This document shows positions 1 to 5,513 of a stretch of DNA of 5,513 nucleotides, in pieces (position 1 is the first letter of the stretch; every line of letters begins with the position of its first letter). The notes beneath the pieces were generated by a model that was given only the letters and a program-made list of their open reading frames with translations, made no database searches and was not told the DNA's origin. The translations under genes were made by a program, and so were the position numbers. This stretch comes from Muribaculaceae bacterium (GTDB lineage: Bacteria; Bacteroidota; Bacteroidia; Bacteroidales; Muribaculaceae): contig JAIDKP010000135.1 in NCBI GenBank assembly GCA_029051445.1, positions 1-5,513 on the forward strand, read 5' to 3'.

Positions 1-91
1 ACTCAATGTATTGGCCTTCCATACCGAGTTTCTTGATCTTGCCCGAGTTGTGCGAGAGATTAAGTGTAGATCTCCATGTTAGCTCTCTTAT
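1..91 (-). pseudogene. Continuation of the SusC reading frame beyond a premature stop (partial, runs off the window)
   Basis: Directly after the TAG at 92-94 the same frame stays open for 30 codons (91 down to 2). It reads IRELTWRSTLNLSHNSGKIK, then KLGMEGQYIE. The pattern of an aromatic W, a few residues later N-L-S-H-N, then K-I-x-x-L is what SusC-family barrels typically show just after the GGN segment that precedes the stop. The distance from GGN to W is also normal, so nothing seems inserted or deleted; one codon, often Arg or Lys in relatives, has become TAG. This part has no start codon of its own near the stop and would not be translated without readthrough. The family comparison is from memory and was not searched. 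Confidence 0.75.
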
Positions 92-97
92 CTACAC
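64..97. repeat. 8-bp perfect inverted repeat containing the premature stop
   Basis: GTGTAGAT at 64-71 and ATCTACAC at 90-97 on the plus strand are exact reverse complements separated by 18 bases. The TAG stop of the SusC gene (92-94, minus strand) lies inside the second arm. Both arms are within coding sequence, so this is not a terminator. It may matter as a possible mutation template. Confidence 0.5.
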
Positions 98-2317
98 AGA
101 GTTGCCGCCGATCTCGATTTCCCAGCCGCGGTTCTGCATTTCACCCACATTGCGCCAGATCTTATTGCTGACATAAGGGGGCTGTGGAGCGTCTACCTCA
201 AAGAGGAGGTGATCTATGTCGCGGGTGTACCAGTCAAACTTACCCCATAGGCGGTCGTTGAATAGAGCGAAGTCGAGACCGACATTAAACTCTTTTTTCT
301 CCTCCCACTGCAGATCGGGGTTGGCGTTGTTGGCAGGGCCATAAGAGGGAAGCCACTTGCCGGCTGCCTCGTTGAGCCAACCGCCTGCATCGTTGGTCAG
401 GCGTGTAACGGTCATGCCGGTGTCGAAGCTGTTGTTACCGGTCACACCGTAAGCGACGCGCACTTTAAGGTCGCTAAGCCAGTCGCGTGTGTCTTCCATG
501 AACTCCTCGCGGCTGATACGCCAGCCGCCCGAAGCTGCCCAGAATGTACCCCAGCGGTGGTTGGCACCGAACTTTGAGCTACCCTCGTGGCGGATAGAGG
601 CGCTGACCATATATTTGTCATCGTAGCTGTAGTTGGCACGTCCGAAGAACGAGAGAAGACGCTCGCGAACGCTCTTTCCGGAGCTCATGCCGGCGTTGCC
701 GTCCTTCAGATAAGAGCCTTCGCCGAGGTTCCACGGACCGATACCGTTGACCGAAAAGTCAGCGTTGTTGGCACTGAACGATTCATTGCCGTGCTCCCAG
801 TATGACCAGCCGGCGGTTGCGTCAATGCGATGCTCGCGGTTCTCGCCGAACTCCTTAAGGTAGCTCAGATAAGCGTCGTAGGAGATGTTGTTGGTCTTGT
901 TGAAAGTGTGGTAGGCGTAGCCCTGCTTGTTTTCTTTGATAGAGTTGATATGCTCGAAGTCCTCATAGCTGACACCCTGATACTGGCGACGGTCGACGTT
1001 GGCCGATGCGTTAATGCTGAGACCATCGTAGAGGCGTGCTTTTAAGGTGAATGTGCCCAGAAGCCACTGATCCTTGCCGTTGTTGTAAGAGTGCATGATG
1101 TTGGCAACGGGAGTACCGCTGGATGCCATGGCACCATCCTCGGTTACGTTGTACTTGTTGGGATCCGACGGGCTCATCAGAGGGATAGTGGGGTTGTAGC
1201 GCATAGCCCAGCCAACTGTGCCGGCACCGCCACGCTGGTCGCGGTCTGCCTCGCGTGCGGTAAGACGAACGCCAAGTTCCACCTTGCCGTCGAACAGCTT
1301 ATAGGTGGCATTGATACGGCCCGAGTAGTCCTTACGGTTGTCACCGATAACGACACCGTCGGCATCTTTATACATAACTGACGAATAAACCGAGAGGTTG
1401 TCGGTACCGCCCTGAAGGGTGAGCATGTGCTGCTGCTGGAAGGGGTGGTTGCGGGTTACTGCGTCATACCAGTCGGTATTGCTGCCCCAGTTGGTGCCGC
1501 CCGACGAGAGTGCGATGCTGTATTCTTCGCCGTTCATCAGTTCCGGTTTGTTGCGGATGAAGTCGGTCGAGAACTCACCTGTATATGTCACGCTCACTTT
1601 GCCTGCCTTGGCGTTCTTGGTGGTAATAAGGATCACACCTGCGGCTGCACGTGTGCCGTAGATGGCACCGGCCGATGCGTCCTTGAGTACGTCGATGCTT
1701 TCGATATCCTCCTGTGCGATTGCACGCATGTCACCGCCGGGAACACCGTCGATTACGATAAGAGGCTCTTTGCCGGCGTTAACCGAACCTACGCCACGGA
1801 GCTGGAAGCTGTTGCCTGCGTTGGGCGAGTTATTGCCGTCGATCGACAAACCGGCGATCTTGCCCTGCAGGGCGGTAGCGATGGTCGAGCCGCCGACACC
1901 GGCAACAAGGTCATCGCCCTTGATCGAGGTGATAGACGAGGTCACCTGCTTCTTCTGCAGCGAACCGTAACCGATGACTACAACGTCGTCGAGCACCTTG
2001 CTGTCTTCAAGAAGAGTGACTGTGATGTTGGTACGTCCTTTAAGAGCGATCTCCTGCGGAGTATAGCCTACGGCCGACACAAGAAGAGTGGCGTTGGCAT
2101 CGATGCCGCTAAGTGTGAACTGGCCGTCAAGATCGGCGGCGGCACCCTTCTGTGTTCCCTTTACGAGCACAGTGGCACCAACGATGGGCTCACCTTCCTT
2201 GTCCTGGATGGTGCCATTTACATCGGCAAAAGCCGTGAAGCCCGCTGCTACCCAAAATGCAATCGCGATGCACATCAGGCGAGTCACTTGCGGGATTCTT
2301 TCCGTTAGTAACTTCAT
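92..2317 (-). CDS. SusC/RagA-family TonB-linked outer-membrane transporter, prematurely terminated
   Basis: Family role: a TonB-dependent outer-membrane channel that, with a SusD-type lipoprotein, imports glycans or other bulky nutrients. The start ATG is at 2317. Residues 1-31 form a signal peptide ending in AFA before DVNG. A carboxypeptidase-regulatory-like beta domain (about 33-105) is followed by the conserved DDVVVIGYGSLQKK linker (110-123, TonB-box region). The plug runs about 124-235 and contains PLIVIDGVPGG (185-195) and DIESIDVLKDASAGAIYGTR (204-223), the hallmark of the SusC/RagA group. The rest is beta-barrel. There is no N-terminal STN domain, so signalling through an ECF sigma/anti-sigma pair is not suggested. 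Only 741 residues are encoded, whereas relatives usually have about 1000. The missing C-terminal strands include the last barrel strand used for membrane assembly, so the product is probably non-functional. The substrate cannot be told; no susD or glycosidase is in view. Confidence 0.93.
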   Translation of the reverse strand: MKLLTERIPQVTRLMCIAIAFWVAAGFTAFADVNGTIQDKEGEPIVGATVLVKGTQKGAAADLDGQFTLSGIDANATLLVSAVGYTPQEIALKGRTNITVTLLEDSKVLDDVVVIGYGSLQKKQVTSSITSIKGDDLVAGVGGSTIATALQGKIAGLSIDGNNSPNAGNSFQLRGVGSVNAGKEPLIVIDGVPGGDMRAIAQEDIESIDVLKDASAGAIYGTRAAAGVILITTKNAKAGKVSVTYTGEFSTDFIRNKPELMNGEEYSIALSSGGTNWGSNTDWYDAVTRNHPFQQQHMLTLQGGTDNLSVYSSVMYKDADGVVIGDNRKDYSGRINATYKLFDGKVELGVRLTAREADRDQRGGAGTVGWAMRYNPTIPLMSPSDPNKYNVTEDGAMASSGTPVANIMHSYNNGKDQWLLGTFTLKARLYDGLSINASANVDRRQYQGVSYEDFEHINSIKENKQGYAYHTFNKTNNISYDAYLSYLKEFGENREHRIDATAGWSYWEHGNESFSANNADFSVNGIGPWNLGEGSYLKDGNAGMSSGKSVRERLLSFFGRANYSYDDKYMVSASIRHEGSSKFGANHRWGTFWAASGGWRISREEFMEDTRDWLSDLKVRVAYGVTGNNSFDTGMTVTRLTNDAGGWLNEAAGKWLPSYGPANNANPDLQWEEKKEFNVGLDFALFNDRLWGKFDWYTRDIDHLLFEVDAPQPPYVSNKIWRNVGEMQNRGWEIEIGGNSV

Positions 2318-2425
2318 AAGATGAATGATTGGTTATGTATTGAATTAAACGAATTTTGGCATCAGTTTGCGTGGCTTGAATCGCCACTGTTTTGCTGACA
2401 TTGTCGGGGTTATGAAGATTGGCAT

Positions 2426-2439
2426 ACTTAATATTAAGT
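2426..2439. promoter_or_regulatory. 14-bp perfect palindrome in the SusC leader (candidate operator)
   Basis: ACTTAATATTAAGT equals its own reverse complement over all 14 bases and is not extended further. It lies 109 bases upstream of the SusC ATG, just downstream of the promoter candidate at 2458-2488. A repressor site there could block transcription. The AT-rich setting makes chance palindromes more likely, so the function is inference. Confidence 0.35.
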
Positions 2440-2457
2440 TTGCCTCTGTCAGCGGTG

Positions 2458-2488
2458 CAAAATAAACTTATTGTTTTGAATTCGACAA
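2458..2488 (-). promoter_or_regulatory. Weak Bacteroidetes-type promoter candidate for the SusC gene
   Basis: On the minus strand a TTG (2488-2486) is followed after 20 bases by TTATTTTG (2465-2458), one mismatch from the Bacteroides -7 consensus TAnnTTTG, and near the expected spacing to a -33 TTTG/TTG element. It would give a leader of roughly 130 bases before the ATG at 2317. No better match was seen in the gap, but AT-rich DNA gives such matches by chance. Confidence 0.3.
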
Positions 2489-2505
2489 TACATTTTTGCC
2501 CAAAT

Positions 2506-2534
2506 TAACATATTAAAAACATGTTATATAACAT
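2506..2534. promoter_or_regulatory. Cluster of TAACAT/ATGTTA half-sites with a 14-bp palindrome
   Basis: ATGTTATATAACAT at 2521-2534 is a perfect palindrome. A further half-site, TAACAT, lies at 2506-2511, so three copies of one hexamer in alternating orientation fall within 29 bases. The cluster sits about 18 bases upstream of the candidate SusC -33 element, where an activator could bind. Read on the minus strand, the palindrome is followed by GTTTTT, so it could instead be a weak AT-only terminator for the phosphopantetheinyl transferase gene, which ends 58 bases earlier. The sequence does not decide between these. Confidence 0.35.
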
Positions 2535-2592
2535 AAAATTGATGTAGTGTAGATAGTGTGCTGTATAATAGCGATATATCGAAATATTAATT

Positions 2593-3072
2593 CTATGTGC
2601 TTACAACCGCGAGAGTATAGCGTGGGGTGTGTTTTATCGTGAAAATATAGTTCTCGCAGGGAAAAGGTATCTCGACATGCGTCTTGTACTGTTCTCCGCG
2701 ATGGAGCTTGTAGGTGGCCTCTTTGGCGCACCATGCTGCGGCAAGCATTGTAGGGCTGTCGGCATCGGTAGCGAGAGCGTCGGCAGTGATGAAACGTCGG
2801 GCCACGCGGCGCATCTGTTCCTCTCGTGGCGACTCGATGTCAATGCCGACCGGATCCGAACAGATAGCTACGGCAACCGCTGTAGAGCAATGACTGATAG
2901 AGATATATCCGTCAAAACCGGGAATGAAGGGCGCGCCTGCATCGGTGTGCGCCAGCTTCACTTCATGTCCGAAATGCGAGGCAAGTAGCCCGGCAACAGC
3001 CTCCTGCTGCTTCTCGTGACTCCCGAACTCTCCCTCTGCCACCATTACCCTCATACTCTCGTCCTTGCCCAT
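2593..3072 (-). CDS. 4'-phosphopantetheinyl transferase superfamily protein (Sfp-type, short)
   Basis: Such enzymes move the 4'-phosphopantetheine arm of coenzyme A onto a serine of acyl or peptidyl carrier proteins in the cytoplasm, using Mg2+. The motifs are in the family order: SISHC at 58-62 (His61), GIDIE at 76-80 (Asp78 and Glu80, metal ligands), and WCAKEATYK at 114-122 (Glu118 as third ligand, Lys122 as the likely catalytic lysine; the E-to-K spacing of four matches Sfp). At 159 residues it is shorter than typical Sfp proteins (about 200-230), with a reduced N-terminal half, but all key residues are present. The ATG at 3072 is the most upstream possible start because TAG directly precedes it; Met7 (3054) is an alternative. 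The gene starts 73 bases after the DUF2007 stop and probably shares its operon. The stop is TAG with a TAA two codons later. The carrier protein it serves is not visible here. Confidence 0.88.
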   Translation of the reverse strand: MGKDESMRVMVAEGEFGSHEKQQEAVAGLLASHFGHEVKLAHTDAGAPFIPGFDGYISISHCSTAVAVAICSDPVGIDIESPREEQMRRVARRFITADALATDADSPTMLAAAWCAKEATYKLHRGEQYKTHVEIPFPCENYIFTIKHTPRYTLAVVST

Positions 3073-3121
3073 CTACTGTTATTCTTTTGGTTCGTAATTT
3101 GGGGTGATATTCTTTTCAGAT

Positions 3122-3145
3122 TGTGTGTCCCGTAGGGGCCACACA
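3122..3145 (-). other. Hairpin between the DUF2007 and phosphopantetheinyl transferase genes
   Basis: Six base pairs (3122-3127 with 3140-3145), one mismatch, three more pairs (3129-3131 with 3136-3138) and a four-base loop form a GC-containing hairpin immediately after the DUF2007 stop codon. No T-run follows on the minus strand, so it is a poor intrinsic terminator. It may stabilise or process the mRNA, or be a remnant of a small REP-like repeat. A thermodynamic fold was not run. Confidence 0.4.
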
Positions 3146-3358
3146 TCATCCCGCTTTTACCAGGTTCACTGCCATGAGCAGGTCACGGCGACGCACCATC
3201 ACTCTCACCATTGAGAACTCGAGGTTGGCCGGGTATACACTCGAAAGCACACCCCCGTCAACAACACAGGGGATGCCGTTGGTCTCCAGCATCCCCTTGA
3301 TGATATAGGCTTCAGCCAGATCGGTAAACTTGTCGAGTGTGACAAGTTCATCGAGCAT
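3146..3358 (-). CDS. DUF2007 family protein (putative signal-transducing protein), 70 residues
   Basis: A small, probably soluble protein with no signal peptide or membrane segment. The segment DELVTLDKFTDLAEAYIIKG, followed by MLETNGIPC and VVDGG, matches the DUF2007 pattern of a helix carrying A-x-I-x-K-G-x-L-E-x-x-G-I followed by short strands. The family is labelled putative signal-transducing, but its biochemical role is unknown. I chose the ATG at 3358 because it is preceded by a purine-rich GGAAG and puts the conserved ELVTLDKF close to the N-terminus. A GTG at 3385 would add nine residues (79 in total) and overlap the transketolase stop as GTGA, which would allow translational coupling and is a real alternative. 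Either way it is tightly linked to transketolase upstream and the phosphopantetheinyl transferase downstream. It ends in TGA; the +1 frame stays open across the hairpin for 23 more codons. Confidence 0.8.
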   Translation of the reverse strand: MLDELVTLDKFTDLAEAYIIKGMLETNGIPCVVDGGVLSSVYPANLEFSMVRVMVRRRDLLMAVNLVKAG

Positions 3359-3381
3359 GGCTTCCGATTTGTCTTTTCCGA

Positions 3382-5439
3382 TCACTTTGCGGTGGCGAAG
3401 TCGCGCACTGCCTCTATGACATGTGGCAGAGTGAACCCGAACTTCTCCTCAAGCACCTTGTAGGGAGCCGAGGCACCGAAACGTTCGAGACCCTTCACTT
3501 CCCAGCGCGAAGCACCCTTCATGAGCGGGTAGAGTGTGGTGGGAAGACCGGCGGTGAGACCGAAGATCTCGCTGCCGCGAGGTATCACGGAATTGCGGTA
3601 TTGTTCGTCCTGACGCATGAACAGTCCGACTGATGGTACTGAGACAACTCGCACGTTTACGCCTTCTTTCTCGAGCTCTTTGGCGGCGTGGATGAGGTTG
3701 GCCACCTCGCTGCCGTTGCCTATGAGAGTGGCGGTAGCGGCCGGATTTTCATAAACGACGTAGCCTCCGCGCTCCGCACCCTTGGCCTCGGCGCGGCGGT
3801 CACCTCCCTCATGCTGTGCGGGGATATCCTCAAGATTCTGGCGCGAGAAGATGAGCACCGTGGGCGACTTGGTGTTTTCCATTGCCATCTTCCATGCCAC
3901 AACTGTCTCGGCTGAGTCGGCGGGGCGTATTACGAGGACACTTTGGTTGCCCGAGAGATTGTCCATCTGCTCCATCAGGCGCACCTGGGCTTCCTGCTCG
4001 ATAGGCTCGTGGGTAGGGCCGTCCTCGCCCACGCGGAAGGCATCGTGTGAGAACACATACTTCACAGGCAGCTCCATAAGAGCCGACATGCGCAGCGCCG
4101 GCTTGATGTAGTCGGAGAACACGAAGAATGTGCCGCATGCGCCGATTAGACCGCCGTGGAGAGCGATACCGTTGATGATGGAGGCCATTGTGAGTTCGGC
4201 TACACCGGCCTGCAGGAAGCGGCCGCTGAAATCACCCTTGACAATGGCATGGGTTTTCTTCAGGAAGCCGTCGGTCTTGTCCGAGTTGGCGAGGTCGGCG
4301 CTCGACACAACCATGTTGCCAAGATTTTCTGCCAGAACGCCAAGCACATTTGCCGAAGCGTTGCGGCTTGCCAGTCCGGGCTTGTAGTCGATAGCGTCCC
4401 AGTCTATCACGGGCATCTTGCCGTCGATGTAGCTCTGCAGCAGAGCGGCATCGGCAGGATTGGCCTCGGCCCATTTTTTCTGGGCGGCTTTGCGTGCGGC
4501 TGCGATCGTCTTGAGCTCTTCACGTCGGCGGGCGTATGTCTCCGCAACGTCGTTCCAGATCTCAAACGGAGCGTCGGGGTTGCCGCCGAGTCCTTTTATC
4601 GTTGCTGCCACGTCGGCACCTGATGCGCTCAGAGGCTGGCCGTGGGTCGACACTGCACCTTCAAGGCTTGAGCCGTCGGGCTTAACGACACCCTTGGCCA
4701 TGATCGTGTGGCCGATGATGAGAGTCGGTTTTTCTGTTTGTGCGTTAGCCTCTTCGATTGCTTCTGCGATCTGGATCGGGTCATTGCCGTCGATTTCGAT
4801 CACGTGCCAGTTCCATGCGCGGTATTTGGCAGCTGTGTCCTCCGAAGTGACCTCGTCGACACGAGTCGAAAGCTGCACGTCGTTGGCATCGTAGAACATT
4901 ATCAGATTGCTCAGCCCGAGAGTGCCGGCGATACGGCCCGCACCCTGCGAGATCTCCTCCTGTATGCCGCCGTCCGAGATAAATGCGTAGGTCTTGTGCG
5001 CCCACTCCTCGCCGAAGCGCTGGGCGAAGATACGCTCGCCTATGGCAGCACCTACGGCCATTACATGTCCCTGGCCGAGGGGGCCTGACGAATTCTCGAC
5101 ACCGCGTTCGGGATTTAGCTCAGGGTGTCCGGGAGTGTGGCTGCCCCACTGACGGAAGTCTTTTAGTTCATCAAGTGAGTATTTGCCCGAGAGTGCCAGC
5201 ACGCTGTAAAGCATCGGCGACATGTGTCCCGGGTCAAGGAAAAAGCGGTCGCGGCCGATCCATGCGGGATCTTCTGGATCATAGACCAGATAGTTTGAAT
5301 AGAGAACATTGGTGAAATCCGACCCGCCCATCGAGCCTCCGGGATGCCCTGATTTGGCGCGCTCTACCATGGCAGCGATGAGCACTCGCATGTTGTCTGC
5401 TGCCCGCTGCATCTCTTGTCTTTTCACTTCTTTTTCCAT
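3382..5439 (-). CDS. tkt: Transketolase (EC 2.2.1.1), complete
   Basis: A cytoplasmic thiamine-diphosphate and Mg2+-dependent enzyme that transfers two-carbon ketol units between sugar phosphates in the non-oxidative pentose phosphate pathway, supplying ribose-5-phosphate and erythrose-4-phosphate. The 685 residues are near the family norm of about 660-690, with all three domains. The N-terminal cofactor domain (about 1-330) has AKSGHPGG (28-35), HTPGHPE (101-107), GPLGQG (119-124), SDGG (155-158) with FYDAND (182-187), and THG (265-267). The pyrimidine-binding domain (about 350-530) has the catalytic glutamate in VAEL (Glu415), HD (465-466) and GEDGPTHEP (471-479). The C-terminal domain fills the rest. 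Ser155 replaces the first Gly of the usual GDG motif, as I recall for Bacteroidetes homologues. The start ATG at 5439 gives a normal N-terminus. It is the first gene of the visible operon, with DUF2007 beginning at or just after its TGA. Confidence 0.96.
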   Translation of the reverse strand: MEKEVKRQEMQRAADNMRVLIAAMVERAKSGHPGGSMGGSDFTNVLYSNYLVYDPEDPAWIGRDRFFLDPGHMSPMLYSVLALSGKYSLDELKDFRQWGSHTPGHPELNPERGVENSSGPLGQGHVMAVGAAIGERIFAQRFGEEWAHKTYAFISDGGIQEEISQGAGRIAGTLGLSNLIMFYDANDVQLSTRVDEVTSEDTAAKYRAWNWHVIEIDGNDPIQIAEAIEEANAQTEKPTLIIGHTIMAKGVVKPDGSSLEGAVSTHGQPLSASGADVAATIKGLGGNPDAPFEIWNDVAETYARRREELKTIAAARKAAQKKWAEANPADAALLQSYIDGKMPVIDWDAIDYKPGLASRNASANVLGVLAENLGNMVVSSADLANSDKTDGFLKKTHAIVKGDFSGRFLQAGVAELTMASIINGIALHGGLIGACGTFFVFSDYIKPALRMSALMELPVKYVFSHDAFRVGEDGPTHEPIEQEAQVRLMEQMDNLSGNQSVLVIRPADSAETVVAWKMAMENTKSPTVLIFSRQNLEDIPAQHEGGDRRAEAKGAERGGYVVYENPAATATLIGNGSEVANLIHAAKELEKEGVNVRVVSVPSVGLFMRQDEQYRNSVIPRGSEIFGLTAGLPTTLYPLMKGASRWEVKGLERFGASAPYKVLEEKFGFTLPHVIEAVRDFATAK

Positions 5440-5513
5440 CTTGGTTGTGGGGTGATATTTTTTGGGGAGAGGGAGATTGTTTTTATCGTGGTTGATTCTG
5501 TTCAGTCCTGATC
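5440..5513 (-). other. Upstream region of the transketolase gene, no clear promoter
   Basis: These 74 bases contain no open frame I would call a gene and no convincing TAnnTTTG promoter element on the minus strand. The leader is A- and C-rich next to the start, with a polypurine tract on the plus strand at 5464-5476. The transketolase promoter may lie beyond the window, or the gene may be internal to a longer operon. Confidence 0.4.

Noticed and set aside
64..74. Eleven bases identical to the end of the Illumina P5 adapter (reverse complement)
   Set aside because: The match stops after 11 bases, and sequence on both sides and through the match translates as expected SusC barrel. Coincidence is more likely than adapter contamination, although read checking at the nearby stop would also settle this.
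1427..2308. Long plus-strand open frame (293 codons) opposite the SusC gene
   Set aside because: It lies wholly antisense to well-conserved SusC signal, plug and barrel sequence. Its translation is Cys- and Val-rich with no recognisable domain, which is typical of a shadow frame in GC-rich coding DNA.
89..2555. 9-bp inverted repeat (TATCTACAC at 89-97, GTGTAGATA at 2547-2555) flanking the truncated SusC gene, as if bounding an invertible segment
   Set aside because: Inverted 9-mers are expected many times by chance at this window size, the flanks do not match, no recombinase gene is present, and the SusC frame runs smoothly across the left copy.
2572..2581. 10-bp palindrome CGATATATCG just after the transferase gene
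   Set aside because: It is short, AT-rich and has no T-run after it on the minus strand; not enough to call a terminator or operator.
2318..2592. Possible RNA gene or riboswitch in the SusC upstream gap
   Set aside because: The gap is AT-rich with short palindromes only. I saw no tRNA-like cloverleaf or known riboswitch core.
2513..2734. Minus-strand 73-codon open frame overlapping the end of the phosphopantetheinyl transferase gene
   Set aside because: It overlaps the conserved transferase sequence in another frame and runs into the AT-rich gap with a low-complexity, Ile-rich tail.
4156..4623. Plus-strand open frames opposite transketolase (including 3782-4111, 4460-4894 and 4708-5088)
   Set aside because: All are antisense to conserved transketolase motifs and overlap each other. 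They have no plausible domains and no leader features.

Overview
The window looks like chromosomal DNA from a gut-type Bacteroidales bacterium, perhaps Muribaculaceae or a relative. The basis is a SusC/RagA-family TonB-linked outer-membrane protein, a Bacteroidetes-style transketolase (SDGG in place of the usual GDG thiamine-diphosphate motif), a DUF2007 protein, fairly GC-rich genes with AT-rich gaps, and no clear Shine-Dalgarno sites. The lineage is inferred from family resemblance, not from a search. All supported genes lie on the minus strand, so transcription runs from high to low coordinates.

Reading in the direction of transcription, 5440-5513 is a short leader or intergenic piece. A complete transketolase (3382-5439) follows, then a small DUF2007 protein (3146-3358, or from a GTG at 3385 that overlaps the transketolase stop) and a compact Sfp-type 4'-phosphopantetheinyl transferase (2593-3072). 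Their tight spacing suggests one operon: a central-carbon enzyme (non-oxidative pentose phosphate pathway), an uncharacterised small protein, and an enzyme that activates acyl carrier proteins.

An AT-rich gap (2318-2592) separates this group from the SusC gene. It holds two perfect 14-bp palindromes, an extra half-site and a weak Bacteroidetes-type promoter candidate. These would fit independent control of SusC, which belongs to a family that imports glycans or other large nutrients with a SusD lipoprotein partner.

The most notable observation is that the SusC reading frame is cut by an in-frame TAG at 92-94. The same frame continues to the window edge (2-91) with recognisable SusC barrel sequence, so this looks like a nonsense mutation or an assembly base error rather than the natural end of the gene. 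The rest of the gene and any susD partner lie outside the window. I see no RNA genes, CRISPR array, insertion sequence or phage genes, and no convincing new multi-gene system.
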